DNA of 40,596 nt, from the NCBI RefSeq assembly GCF_004197395.1, contig NZ_SELS01000066.1:1-40596 (forward strand). The letters run 5' to 3'. Under the pieces are notes generated by a model. The model was given only the letters and a program-made list of their open reading frames with translations. It was not told the origin of the DNA and did no database searches. Below are positions 16,537-25,169 of this stretch, piece after piece; the stretch's first letter is position 1; every line of letters starts with the position of its first letter. The stretch comes from Paraburkholderia sp. UYCP14C. GTDB lineage: Bacteria > Pseudomonadota > Gammaproteobacteria > Burkholderiales > Burkholderiaceae. Both the position numbers and the translations under genes were made by a program.

Positions 16537-18174
16537 ATGGAAAATTTGGGTAAGGAAGCTATGAAAACAATCAAGCGAGCGCTCACGAGCGTGCTGGCGA
16601 CGAGCGGACTGCTTTTCGCCGGTGCCGCCCTGGCAGTGGGCGATGCTCCGGGCGGCCCTGCCGTCAACGCGATCAATCTCCAGCCGCCTGCATCGAGAAT
16701 CGCTGAGGAGCTGTTCAGCCTCCACATGTTCATGCTGTACCTTTGCACCGTGATCTTCATCGGTGTGTTCGGCGTGATGTTCTATTCGATCTTCGCGCAC
16801 CGCAAATCGAAAGGCCACAAGTCAGCCAATTTCCACGAAAGCACCACCGTCGAAATCATCTGGACGATCGTGCCGTTCATCATCGTCGTGCTGATGGCGC
16901 TGCCCGCCACCAAGGCCGTCGTCGCGATGAAGGACACCTCGAACGCCGACCTCACGATCAAGGTCACCGGCTACCAGTGGAAGTGGGGCTATGACTACGT
17001 GAAGGGTCCGGGCGAGGGCATCGGCTTCCTGTCCACGCTCGCCACGCCGCGCGCGCAAACCGATGGCCGCGAGCCGATCTCCACGCTGTATCTGCAGGAA
17101 GTCGACAACCCGCTCGTGGTGCCGGTCGACAAGAAAATCCGCATCATCACCACCGCGAACGACGTGGTCCATTCCTGGTACGTGCCGGCCTTCGGCGTGA
17201 AGCAGGACGCGATCCCGGGCTTCGTGCGCGACACGTGGTTCAAGGCCAACCGCGTCGGCACGTTCCGCGGCTTCTGTACCGAACTGTGCGGCAAGGAGCA
17301 CGCGTTCATGCCGGTCGTCGTCGAGGTGCTGTCGGCCGACGACTACGCGAAGTGGGTCGACGAGCAGAAGAAGAAAATGGCCGCCGGCCAGGACGACCCG
17401 AACAAGACCTACACGATGGCCGAGTTGATGGAGCGCGGCGGCAAGGTCTACACGGCGAACTGCGCGGTCTGCCACCAGCCGACCGGCAAGGGCGCGGGTG
17501 CATTCCCGGCGCTCGACGGCAGCAAGGTCGCTAACGGTCCGATCGGCCAGCACGTCAGCCTCGTGCTGAAGGGTAAGAACGCGATGCCTTCGTGGGCGCC
17601 GACGCTGAACGACGTCGAAATCGCCTCGGTGATCACGTACGAGCGCAACTCGTGGGGCAACCATACCGGCGACATCCTGCAACCGAAGCAGGTCACCGAA
17701 GCGCGCAACGGCAAGCTGCCGGAAGGCGGCGACCATCTGGCCGAAGCGGGTGCCGCGGCAAGCGGCGCGGCTGCGGCATCGGGCGCGGAAGCGGCTTCCG
17801 CACCGGCGGCTGCATCGGCCAACGACACTGGCGCGGCTGCCGCGAATAGCGCCGAGACCACGCTGCCGGCGAGCATCTACTTCGAGACCGGCAAGAGCAC
17901 ACTGCCGGCCGACGCGAAAGCGGCGGTCGACGCGGCCGCAGCCTACGCGAAGGCGCATCCGGACGCGAAATTCACGCTGTCGGGCTACACCGACGCAACC
18001 GGCTCCGCCGACGTCAACGCGAAGCTCGCGAAGAGTCGTGCCGAGGCCGTTCGCGACGCGCTGAAAGCAGCCGGCATCGCCGAAGACCACATTATTTTGA
18101 AGAAGCCGGAAACGATCACCGGCGGCACCGACGCGAAGGAAGCCCGGCGCGTTCAGATCAGCCCGGCAGCCTGA
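16537..18174 (+). CDS. coxB: Cytochrome c oxidase subunit II with cytochrome c and OmpA-like domains
   Basis: The 545-residue subunit II of the aa3 oxidase receives electrons from cytochrome c through a binuclear CuA centre. An N-terminal signal sequence (to about residue 33) is followed by two membrane helices (about 60-85 and 105-130). The CuA ligands are His212 (DVVHSWYV) and FCTELCGKEHAFM with Cys247, Cys251, His255 and Met258. A cytochrome c domain follows with CAVCH (309-313). After an Ala-rich linker (about 400-445), residues 446-545 form an OmpA/MotB-like peptidoglycan-binding domain (GYTDATGSADVNAKL, SRAEAVRDAL, RRVQI). ATG 16537 has GAGGG 6 bases upstream; ATG 16561 with AAGGA is an alternative start. 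ctaD follows by 44 bases. Confidence 0.95.
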   Translation: MENLGKEAMKTIKRALTSVLATSGLLFAGAALAVGDAPGGPAVNAINLQPPASRIAEELFSLHMFMLYLCTVIFIGVFGVMFYSIFAHRKSKGHKSANFHESTTVEIIWTIVPFIIVVLMALPATKAVVAMKDTSNADLTIKVTGYQWKWGYDYVKGPGEGIGFLSTLATPRAQTDGREPISTLYLQEVDNPLVVPVDKKIRIITTANDVVHSWYVPAFGVKQDAIPGFVRDTWFKANRVGTFRGFCTELCGKEHAFMPVVVEVLSADDYAKWVDEQKKKMAAGQDDPNKTYTMAELMERGGKVYTANCAVCHQPTGKGAGAFPALDGSKVANGPIGQHVSLVLKGKNAMPSWAPTLNDVEIASVITYERNSWGNHTGDILQPKQVTEARNGKLPEGGDHLAEAGAAASGAAAASGAEAASAPAAASANDTGAAAANSAETTLPASIYFETGKSTLPADAKAAVDAAAAYAKAHPDAKFTLSGYTDATGSADVNAKLAKSRAEAVRDALKAAGIAEDHIILKKPETITGGTDAKEARRVQISPAA

Positions 18175-18218
18175 CGTGTTCATGGTCAGCACCGCAGAAT
18201 TCGCTTTAGGAGATTGTC

Positions 18219-19832
18219 ATGTCTAGCATCGGACACGATGTAGTCGCGGGCCACGAGCACGTGCACGGCGACCATGCCCACGAAACGCCGCATGGCTGGC
18301 GCCGTTGGCTGTTCGCAACCAACCACAAGGACATCGGTACGCTGTACCTGATCTTCTCGTTCACCATGTTCCTGTCCGGGGGCGTGATGGCGCTGATGAT
18401 CCGTGCCGAACTGTTCGAGCCGGGTCTGCAGATCATGCGTCCCGAGTTCTTCAACCAGTTGACCACCATGCACGGGCTGATCATGGTGTTCGGCGCGATC
18501 ATGCCGGCGTTCGTCGGCTTCGCGAACTGGATGGTGCCGCTGCAGATCGGTGCATCGGACATGGCTTTCGCGCGGATGAACAACTTCAGCTTCTGGCTGC
18601 TGCCGGTTGCGGCTGTTCTGCTGGTCGGCTCGTTCTTCGCACCGGGCGGCGCGACCGCCGCGGGCTGGACGCTGTACGCGCCGCTCTCCACGCAGATGGG
18701 CCCGGGCATGGACTTCGCGATTTTCGCGGTCCACCTGATGGGTGCGTCGTCGATCATGGGCGGTATCAACATCGTCGTGACGATCCTGAACATGCGCGCA
18801 CCCGGCCTCACGCTGATGAAGATGCCGATGTTCGTATGGACCTGGCTGATCACCGCGTATCTGCTGATCGCCGTGATGCCGGTTCTGGCGGGCGCGATCA
18901 CGATGGTGCTGTTCGACCGTCACTTCGGCACGTCGTTCTTCAGCGCGGCAGGCGGCGGCGACCCGGTCATGTACCAGCACATCTTCTGGTTCTTCGGGCA
19001 CCCCGAGGTGTACATCATGATCTTGCCGGCGTTCGGGATCGTCTCGCAGGTGATCCCGGCGTTCTCGCGCAAGCCGCTGTTCGGCTATAGCTCGATGGTG
19101 TACGCAACGTCGTCGATCGCGATCCTGTCGTTCATGGTCTGGGCGCACCACATGTTCGCGACCGGCATGCCGGTGACGGGCCAACTGTTCTTCATGTACG
19201 CGACGATGCTGATCGCGGTGCCGACCGGCGTGAAGGTGTTCAACTGGGTCGCAACGATGTGGCGCGGTTCGCTGTCGTTCGAAACGCCGATGCTGTTCGC
19301 GGTGGGCTTCCTGATCGTGTTCACGTTCGGTGGCCTGTCGGGTCTGATGCTCGCCATGGCGCCGCTCGACATCCAGTATCACGGCACTTATTTCGTGGTG
19401 GCGCACTTCCACTACGTGCTAGTGGCGGGTTCACTGTTCGCGCTGTTCTCCGGGTGGTACTACTGGGCACCGAAGTGGACCGGCTGGATGTACAACGAAA
19501 CGCGCGGCAAGATCCACTTCTGGGCGTCGATGTTCTTCTTCAACCTCGCGTTCCTGCCGATGCACTTCGTCGGCCTCGCGGGCATGCCGCGTCGTTATGC
19601 GGACTACCCGGCACAGTTCACCGACTGGAACCAGGTGATCTCGATCGGCGCATTCGGCTTCGGTCTGTCGCAGGTCTACTTCCTGTTCGCGGTGGCACTG
19701 CCGGCCTACCGTGGCGGCGGTGAACTCGTCGAAGCGGGCGACAAGCCGTGGGACGGCGCAACGGGCCTCGAGTGGACCGTGCCGAGCCCGGCTCCGTTCC
19801 ACACGTTCGAGCATCCGCCGACCGTCGAGTAA
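18219..19832 (+). CDS. ctaD: Cytochrome c oxidase subunit I
   Basis: The 537-residue catalytic subunit holds heme a, heme a3 and CuB, reduces oxygen to water and pumps protons across the inner membrane with 12 helices. TTMHGLIMVFGAIMPAF has a heme a ligand His; WFFGHPEVYIMILPAFG has the CuB His and the cross-linked Tyr; the MVWAHHMFATGMP pair also ligates CuB; VVAHFHYVLVAG carries the heme His pair. The N-terminal tail is His-rich (GHEHVHGDHAHETPH, about residues 8-22). TTAGGAG lies 8 bases before the ATG. Confidence 0.97.
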   Translation: MSSIGHDVVAGHEHVHGDHAHETPHGWRRWLFATNHKDIGTLYLIFSFTMFLSGGVMALMIRAELFEPGLQIMRPEFFNQLTTMHGLIMVFGAIMPAFVGFANWMVPLQIGASDMAFARMNNFSFWLLPVAAVLLVGSFFAPGGATAAGWTLYAPLSTQMGPGMDFAIFAVHLMGASSIMGGINIVVTILNMRAPGLTLMKMPMFVWTWLITAYLLIAVMPVLAGAITMVLFDRHFGTSFFSAAGGGDPVMYQHIFWFFGHPEVYIMILPAFGIVSQVIPAFSRKPLFGYSSMVYATSSIAILSFMVWAHHMFATGMPVTGQLFFMYATMLIAVPTGVKVFNWVATMWRGSLSFETPMLFAVGFLIVFTFGGLSGLMLAMAPLDIQYHGTYFVVAHFHYVLVAGSLFALFSGWYYWAPKWTGWMYNETRGKIHFWASMFFFNLAFLPMHFVGLAGMPRRYADYPAQFTDWNQVISIGAFGFGLSQVYFLFAVALPAYRGGGELVEAGDKPWDGATGLEWTVPSPAPFHTFEHPPTVE

Positions 19833-19849
19833 GCGTCTCCCGGCGAGGT

Positions 19850-19891
19850 GCCGGGTTCCGGCGGCGCGACGTGCCGCTATCGGAACCGGGC
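19850..19891 (+). other. Long stem-loop between ctaD and the small assembly gene
   Basis: Outer arms 19850-19860 and 19881-19891 pair at 10 of 11 positions; inner arms GCGGC (19861-19865) and GCCGC (19873-19877) extend the stem, with a 3-base bulge. There is no T-run. It may stabilise or cut the mRNA so that coxB-ctaD is more abundant than the downstream assembly genes. Confidence 0.5.
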
Positions 19892-19954
19892 GCTTCGCCA
19901 GGCCGCTGTAGTCAGGCGGCCTCACCAGTCAAGAACCGTACTCAGAAGTCGAGC

Positions 19955-20089
19955 ATGACGCGCAATCCACAGGAAAGACGTACGCCGGAACAGATTCGCG
20001 CGGGCAACAGGCGGATAGGGTTGGTGATGTTCGCGATCGCCGCGGTGTTTTTCGCGAGCGCGATTCTGAAGCAGTGCTGGTTCAGCTAA
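19955..20089 (+). CDS. Cytochrome oxidase small assembly protein (44 aa)
   Basis: The 44-residue protein has a charged N-terminus (about 20 residues, rich in Arg and Gln/Glu) and one membrane helix (LVMFAIAAVFFASAILKQ). Short proteins like this sit between ctaD and cox11 in Burkholderiales and are annotated as small oxidase assembly proteins; direct function is not known to me. The ATG at 19955 is the only plausible start in the helix frame. It is followed by cox11 after 42 bases. Confidence 0.8.
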   Translation: MTRNPQERRTPEQIRAGNRRIGLVMFAIAAVFFASAILKQCWFS

Positions 20090-20131
20090 CGCCGCGTTCG
20101 CAGTCCGTATGCAGGTTTGTTGAGGATTCAG

Positions 20132-20770
20132 ATGTCGACGCAACCGCCGGCCGAGGCCGACCGCTCTTTCAATCGTTCGATGCTGATCAAGCTGTTCGTC
20201 GTCGCCTTGATGATGTTCGGTTTCGGTTTCGCGCTGGTGCCGATGTATCGCGCGATCTGCCAGATCACCGGTGTGAACAACCTCGTGCAGCGCGACGTTT
20301 CGGCGCGCGAGGCGAAGAATACGCAGGTCGACATGAGCCGCACGATTTCGATCGAATTCGATGCGAACGCGCGCGGCCTGTTGGGTTTCAAGCCGGAGCA
20401 GCGCAGTCTCGACGTGCATCCGGGCGAAGTGACGACGGTCATGTACGACGTCAGCAACGAGCAGTCGCGCACGATCCGTGCGCAGGCCATTCCGAGCTAC
20501 GCGCCGAAGCAGGCAACCGAGTACTTCAGGAAGATCGAGTGCTTCTGCTTCACGCAGCAGACGTTGAACGCGAACGAGACGAAACGGATGCCGGTGGTGT
20601 TCGTGGTCGATCCGAAGTTGCCGAAAGACGTGAAGACGATCACGCTGTCGTACACGTTTTTCGAGTTGAACACGCCGGCGGCGGCGAGCGCGGATGACGC
20701 GGTGCCGAAGGCGAATGCAGTGAACAATGCAGTGACCGGCGCGGCAGCCGCGCCCGCAAAGCCGGCCTGA
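20132..20770 (+). CDS. ctaG: Cytochrome c oxidase assembly protein Cox11/CtaG
   Basis: This 212-residue copper chaperone delivers copper to the CuB site of subunit I. One N-terminal membrane helix (LIKLFVVALMMFGFGFALVP) anchors an exported domain with the family signature YFRKIECFCFTQQTL, in which the CFC cysteines bind copper, and MPVVFVVDPKLP. The C-terminal 25 residues are Ala-rich and variable. The start at ATG 20132 (MSTQPPAEADRS) is preferred to the upstream TTG. Confidence 0.95.
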   Translation: MSTQPPAEADRSFNRSMLIKLFVVALMMFGFGFALVPMYRAICQITGVNNLVQRDVSAREAKNTQVDMSRTISIEFDANARGLLGFKPEQRSLDVHPGEVTTVMYDVSNEQSRTIRAQAIPSYAPKQATEYFRKIECFCFTQQTLNANETKRMPVVFVVDPKLPKDVKTITLSYTFFELNTPAAASADDAVPKANAVNNAVTGAAAAPAKPA

Positions 20771-20819
20771 AGCAGATTGACGGCGCGAGCCGCGGACGAA
20801 CGAAGCAAGACGAGGCGAG

Positions 20820-21029
20820 ATGAGCGATAACGGCGGCAGTCCGCGCAAGAGCAGCTTCGGTCAGTCGATGCGCGCGGTGTTCTGGTCGTTTTTCGGCGTG
20901 CGCAAGCGCCGCGATCTCGAAGCGGACGCAGCGCAGTTGAACCCGCTGCATGTGATCGTGGCGGCGCTGATCGGCGCGGCGGTTCTGATCGGGGTGCTGA
21001 TTCTGGTCGTGCGCCTCGTGGTCGGTTGA
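20820..21029 (+). CDS. DUF2970 small membrane protein
   Basis: This is a 69-residue protein with a basic soluble N-terminus (SFGQSMRAVFWSFFGVRKRRD) and one C-terminal membrane helix (HVIVAALIGAAVLIGVLILV). The FWSFFGVRK..D segment fits DUF2970, which is found beside cox11 and ctaE in betaproteobacteria. Function is unknown; context suggests an oxidase accessory role. GAGGCGAG lies just upstream of the ATG. Confidence 0.85.
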   Translation: MSDNGGSPRKSSFGQSMRAVFWSFFGVRKRRDLEADAAQLNPLHVIVAALIGAAVLIGVLILVVRLVVG

Positions 21030-21154
21030 CGCAGTGGCAGGGCACAGCAGCACAGAAGCGCCCACGAATTAGAGAGAAGCGGTGCGGTATCGACGCGCCG
21101 CCGAAGATACAGCCGGAAATTCCGGAACAACTGGACTGAAGTGGAGAATCAATA

Positions 21155-22012
21155 ATGAGCGGTCAAAACGAGAGCCCGTACTATTTCGTACCGCATCCGT
21201 CGCAGCATCCGATCAGCGCCGCTACCGGGTTGCTGGTCATGCTCGGATCGCTTGCGGCCTGGATCAACGACCACACATGGGCGCCGCTCGGCGTGCTGAT
21301 CGGTCTGCTGTGGCTGCTCTTTACGCTGTGGCATTGGTTCGGCGATGCTATTGCCGAATCGGAAAGCGGCATGTACGGCAAGAACGTCGACCGCTCGTAC
21401 CGCTGGAGCATGAGCTGGTTCATCTTCTCCGAAGTGATGTTCTTCGGCGCGTTCTTCGGCGCGCTGTTCTATGCCCGCGAAATCGCGCTGCATCAGTTGG
21501 GCAGCCTCGACTACAAGCTGATCTGGCCGGACTTCACGGCGGTGTGGCCGAACAACGGCCCGGCCAACCTCGTGGGCACCTACAAGTCGATGCAACCGTG
21601 GCCGGTGCCGACCATCAACACGGCGCTGCTGCTGTCGTCGGGCGCGACGCTGACCGTGTCGCACCACGCGCTGCGCGACAATCACCGCAGGAAGGCAATC
21701 GGGTGGCTCGCGGCGACTCTCGTGCTGGGCATCTGCTTCCTGTTCCTGCAGGGCTTCGAGTATTTCCACGCCTACAACGAGCTGAACCTGACGCTGGCTT
21801 CGGGCATCTACGGTTCGACGTTCTTCCTGCTGACCGGCTTCCACGGTTTTCACGTGTTCCTCGGCGGCACGATGCTCGCCGTCGTGCTGGTGCGCCTGAT
21901 TCGCGGCCACTTCACGCCGGAGCATCACTTCGCGTTCGAAGGCGCGGCCTGGTATTGGCACTTCGTCGACGTCGTGTGGCTCGGTCTGTACGTCGTCGTG
22001 TACTGGCTGTAA
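21155..22012 (+). CDS. ctaE: Cytochrome c oxidase subunit III
   Basis: The 285-residue protein has seven membrane helices and helps stabilise the oxidase and its proton uptake. It begins YYFVPHPSQHPISAATG and carries family motifs WSMSWFIFSEVMFFGAFF, GFEYFHAYNELNLTLASGIY, FFLLTGFHGFHVFLGG and the C-terminal WHFVDVVWLGLYVVVYW. TGGAGAA lies shortly before the ATG. It closes the structural oxidase operon; a terminator follows at 22114. Confidence 0.97.
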   Translation: MSGQNESPYYFVPHPSQHPISAATGLLVMLGSLAAWINDHTWAPLGVLIGLLWLLFTLWHWFGDAIAESESGMYGKNVDRSYRWSMSWFIFSEVMFFGAFFGALFYAREIALHQLGSLDYKLIWPDFTAVWPNNGPANLVGTYKSMQPWPVPTINTALLLSSGATLTVSHHALRDNHRRKAIGWLAATLVLGICFLFLQGFEYFHAYNELNLTLASGIYGSTFFLLTGFHGFHVFLGGTMLAVVLVRLIRGHFTPEHHFAFEGAAWYWHFVDVVWLGLYVVVYWL

Positions 22013-22113
22013 TGCAGTCAATCCCGCGCGCGCCGCTCGTCGGCGCGGCCGCGGGGCGTGCGCGCCACACCTGTCAGGCGGTGCGCACGAGCACCATGCA
22101 AGGATGAACGCAG

Positions 22114-22148
22114 CGCCGCCCTCGACCTGTCAGGGCGGCGTTTTGTTT
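22114..22148 (+). terminator. Rho-independent terminator of the ctaE operon
   Basis: The perfect 9-bp stem CGCCGCCCT/AGGGCGGCG (22114-22122 with 22132-22140) has a 9-base loop and is followed by TTTTGTTT. Confidence 0.85.
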
Positions 22149-22202
22149 GGCGGCGAGGAAATTCTTCCGCAGGCCGTTTGACCGACGAGCTATCCGCGGG
22201 CG

Positions 22203-22412
22203 TCAGCGCCCGTACGGAATCCCGGTGGATTGAATCCAGCCCATCCAGTGTGCGAACAGGATGAACAGGAACAGCGAGATCGACAGGCCCACCCGCGTGG
22301 CGAGCGACCAGACCATCCGCTTGGTCTTGCCTTTGTCGTGCATCATGAAATACAGCGCCGACACCATGCTGGCGATGATCAGAGCAAAGGCGATGGGAAC
22401 GATAATGTGCAT
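22203..22412 (-). CDS. Twin-transmembrane protein, DUF2909-like
   Basis: The 69-residue protein has two membrane helices (about residues 2-20 and 44-62) joined by a short basic loop (MHDKGKTKRMVW). It matches the layout of DUF2909 twin-transmembrane proteins that accompany SURF1 in cox clusters. It is the only gene in the oxidase locus on the minus strand, between the ctaE terminator and SURF1, and its promoter must overlap the SURF1 leader. The start is the ATG ending at 22412; the frame is open further upstream but not hydrophobic there. Function is unknown. Confidence 0.85.
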   Translation of the reverse strand: MHIIVPIAFALIIASMVSALYFMMHDKGKTKRMVWSLATRVGLSISLFLFILFAHWMGWIQSTGIPYGR

Positions 22413-22523
22413 GGAACCAACTGAAACCGGAAAGCGCAGTGGCAAGACATTCATTATCGCACCGCGCGCGGGCGTCTGCCGCAGGTTCCCGGCGACCCTG
22501 AACGCGATGCCGGAGCACCTGCA

Positions 22524-23240
22524 ATGAAGTTTCGCCTGATTCCCGCGCTGCTGATCCTGCTGGTCGTCGTCGTGACGGTGCGGCTCGGTTTCTGGCAGCG
22601 CGATCGCGCGCATCAGAAGGAAGCGCTCGAGGCGCGTATCACGCAGTTCGAAAACGCGCCCGCGCTGCCGGTCAGCGCGGCGTCGCTCGCGCTGAGGGAC
22701 GTCGAGTTTCATCGCGTGAAGGCGCGCGGCAGTTTCGTCGCGGACAAGGTCGTGTACCTCGATAATCGTCCGTATAACGATCAGCCGGGCTTTTACGTCG
22801 TGATGCCCTTTAAACTCGCCGACGGCGGCTACGTGCTCGTCAATCGTGGCTGGCTGCCGCGCAACCTCAGCAGTCGCGAGACCATTGCGCCGTACACGAC
22901 GCCGTCGGGCGAGGTCGAGATCGAAGGGATTGCGCGCGCCGATGCGTCGCGTGCGTTCGAACTCGGCGAGGGTGGATCGGCCGCGCATCACATGATCCGG
23001 CAGAATCTCGATGTCGGCGCGTACGCCGCGGAGACCGGGCTGCCGTTGCAATCGTTCGTGATCCAGCAGACCGGCGATGCCCGCGACGGTCTGGTGCGCG
23101 ACTGGCCCGCGCCGACCACTGGCGTCGAGCGCAACTACGGCTACATGATGCAGTGGTGGGGCATGGCCGCCGCCGCGCTCGTCTTCGGTCTGTATGCGGC
23201 GCGCCGCGCGGGCAAAAAAGAACACGCGCCGGGCGCGTGA
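22524..23240 (+). CDS. SURF1 family oxidase assembly protein
   Basis: The 238-residue protein has one helix at each end (about residues 4-22 and 210-228) enclosing a periplasmic domain. Family signatures are VRLGFWQRDRAHQKEAL, YLDNRPYNDQPGFYVVMPF, VLVNRGWLPRN and the final HMIRQNLD...NYGYMMQWWGMAAA. SURF1 proteins help insert heme A into subunit I, which agrees with heme A synthesis genes two places downstream. The ATG at 22524 is at the family start. Confidence 0.94.
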   Translation: MKFRLIPALLILLVVVVTVRLGFWQRDRAHQKEALEARITQFENAPALPVSAASLALRDVEFHRVKARGSFVADKVVYLDNRPYNDQPGFYVVMPFKLADGGYVLVNRGWLPRNLSSRETIAPYTTPSGEVEIEGIARADASRAFELGEGGSAAHHMIRQNLDVGAYAAETGLPLQSFVIQQTGDARDGLVRDWPAPTTGVERNYGYMMQWWGMAAAALVFGLYAARRAGKKEHAPGA

Positions 23241-23309
23241 GGAATGGAAGGCACGGAAGGCCAGGAAGGCATGGGCCGCCGCCGTCCGAACATTGAAAGA
23301 GGTTCTGTA

Positions 23310-24032
23310 GTGTCGACTCAAACTCCCCATTCGTCCGAAGCTGGCAAACCCGCTGGCAAACCCGCTGGCAAACCCGCTGGCAAACCCACCGGCAAACCCA
23401 CCGGCAAACCCGCCCCAGCCAAACCGATGCCCGGCCAACCGAACGGCCCGGGCTCGTGGCGGCGCGGCCGCTGGGTGCTGCTGCTGCTCGCGGTGATCTG
23501 CGCGGCGCCGATCGCGGTCTCGTACTTCATTTACTACGTCGTCAAGCCGACCGGCGGCAGCACGAACTATGGCGCACTGGTCGAGCCGCAACGGCCGATC
23601 CCCGACTCGCTCGTGGTCACCGGCGCGGACGGCAAGCCGCTGAAGCTCGCGTCGCTGCACGGCCGCTGGCTGATGATCTCGGTCGACAACAGCGCGTGCG
23701 ACAAAGCTTGCGTGACGAAGCTCTACTTCATGCGACAAATCCGCGCAGCACAAGGTCCGGAACGCGAGCGCGTCGTGGAAGTGTGGCTGCGCACCGATGC
23801 GGACAAGGTCGCCGATGTGATACAAACCGCCTACCCGAACACCGACATGCTGATCGCCGACCCGGCGCAGCTCGCCGCTTGGCTGCCCGCCGACACCGGC
23901 ACGCGGATCACCGACCACATCTATCTGGTCGATCCGAACGGCAATCTGATGATGCGTTTTCCGAAGGACGCGAACCCGAGCAAGATCAAAGGCGACCTGA
24001 CCAAGCTGCTCAAATGGTCGACCATCGGCTGA
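23310..24032 (+). CDS. SCO-like thioredoxin-fold membrane protein with GKP repeat tail
   Basis: The 240-residue protein starts at GTG 23310, with GAAAGAGG 7 bases upstream. Residues 11-34 are six tandem tetrapeptides (AGKP four times, TGKP twice), followed by a membrane helix (about 55-78) and a periplasmic thioredoxin-like domain. CDKAC (Cys130, Cys134) and a downstream His in TDHIYLVDPNG match the copper-binding Cys-x3-Cys and His of SCO proteins. Between SURF1 and ctaA, it probably helps copper delivery or redox control of the CuA cysteines. It is clearly distinct from the classical SCO encoded at 26080. Confidence 0.85.
   Translation: MSTQTPHSSEAGKPAGKPAGKPAGKPTGKPTGKPAPAKPMPGQPNGPGSWRRGRWVLLLLAVICAAPIAVSYFIYYVVKPTGGSTNYGALVEPQRPIPDSLVVTGADGKPLKLASLHGRWLMISVDNSACDKACVTKLYFMRQIRAAQGPERERVVEVWLRTDADKVADVIQTAYPNTDMLIADPAQLAAWLPADTGTRITDHIYLVDPNGNLMMRFPKDANPSKIKGDLTKLLKWSTIG
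23340..23411 (+). repeat. In-frame 12-bp tandem repeat, six copies
   Basis: Four exact copies of GCTGGCAAACCC (23340-23387) are followed by two exact copies of ACCGGCAAACCC (23388-23411), with one more decayed copy after. The unit length keeps the reading frame. Confidence 0.95.
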
Positions 24033-24054
24033 TGCCGCAACCTGGGTAAATGAG

Positions 24055-25164
24055 ATGTTCGTATTGCAACTGGGCCTGATCGGCTTGTGTATCGCGTTGT
24101 TGCCGCTGTCCTACGTGTGGGTCAAGGCCGACGACAACAAATTCCGCAAGCTGGTCTGGCTGACCACCTTCCTGACGCTCGATCTCGTGATGTTCGGCGG
24201 CTTCACGCGCCTCACCGATTCGGGCCTCGGCTGTCCGGACTGGCCAGGCTGCTACGGCACGTCGTCACCGTTCATCGCGCACGCGGCGATCTCCGCCGCC
24301 TATCAGGCGATGCCGAGCGGCCCGGTCAGCATGACGAAGGCATGGATCGAAATGATTCACCGCTACTTCGCGATGGCGATCGGCGTGCTGATCATCGCGC
24401 AGACGATCATCGCGTGGACCGCGCGCATCAAGCGTCGTGCGCTGCACGTGTCGCCGTGGTGGCCGACTTCGCTGCTGCTGCTGATCGTCGTGCAGGGCGT
24501 GTTCGGCGCGTGGACCGTGACGATGAAGCTGCAGCCGATCATCGTGACCACGCATTTGCTGCTCGGCCTCGCGCTGCTCGGCACGCTCGGCTGGCTTGCG
24601 GCGCGCCTGACGCCACTGCCTGCCTACGAGCCCGAAACCGCGAGCTGGCGGGTCGCGGCGCTCGCGGGTCTCGCGCTGCTGGTGCTGCAGATCGCTCTCG
24701 GCGGCTGGGTCAGCACGAACTACGCGGTGCTCGCGTGCACCGACTTCCCGACCTGCAACGGTCAATGGATCCCGCCGATGGACTTCGCGCACGGATTCCA
24801 CTTGTGGCGTGCGCTCGGCATGACCGGCGACGGCGACGTGATCACGCAGGATGCACTGGTCGCGATTCACTGGACGCATCGCACGTTCGCGTTCATCGTG
24901 ATCGGCTATCTGGTGTGGTTCGCGTTGAAGATGCGCCGCTTCGAATCGCTGCGGCGACCCGCCAACGGGGTGCTGCTGGTGGTGCTGATCCAATTCATCA
25001 CCGGCTTGTCGAACATCGTGCTGCAATGGCCGTTGCCGATCGCGGTCGCCCATAACGGCGGGGCTGCGATCCTGCTGCTGTTGCTCGTTATGTTAAACTT
25101 TCGGATCGCTTATAGCCGTCCCGGCCGCGCCGCGCTCCCTGCGCGCGAAGCCGCGCCAGCGTGA
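24055..25164 (+). CDS. ctaA: Heme A synthase (Cox15/CtaA)
   Basis: The 369-residue protein has about eight membrane helices and oxidises the C8 methyl of heme O to a formyl group to make heme A. Conserved elements are [22 protein letters not shown] near the N-terminus, [44 protein letters not shown] and [10 protein letters not shown], with [13 protein letters not shown] at the end giving the heme-binding histidines. The start ATG 24055 is 22 bases after the SCO-like gene. The stop TGA overlaps a GTG that could start ctaB. Confidence 0.95.
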   Translation: MFVLQLGLIGLCIALLPLSYVWVKADDNKFRKLVWLTTFLTLDLVMFGGFTRLTDSGLGCPDWPGCYGTSSPFIAHAAISAAYQAMPSGPVSMTKAWIEMIHRYFAMAIGVLIIAQTIIAWTARIKRRALHVSPWWPTSLLLLIVVQGVFGAWTVTMKLQPIIVTTHLLLGLALLGTLGWLAARLTPLPAYEPETASWRVAALAGLALLVLQIALGGWVSTNYAVLACTDFPTCNGQWIPPMDFAHGFHLWRALGMTGDGDVITQDALVAIHWTHRTFAFIVIGYLVWFALKMRRFESLRRPANGVLLVVLIQFITGLSNIVLQWPLPIAVAHNGGAAILLLLLVMLNFRIAYSRPGRAALPAREAAPA

Positions 25165-25169
25165 CTCAC

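Noticed and set aside
23340-23411. CRISPR or intergenic satellite
   Set aside because: The 12-bp units have no spacers and are translated in frame as GKP repeats of a real gene.
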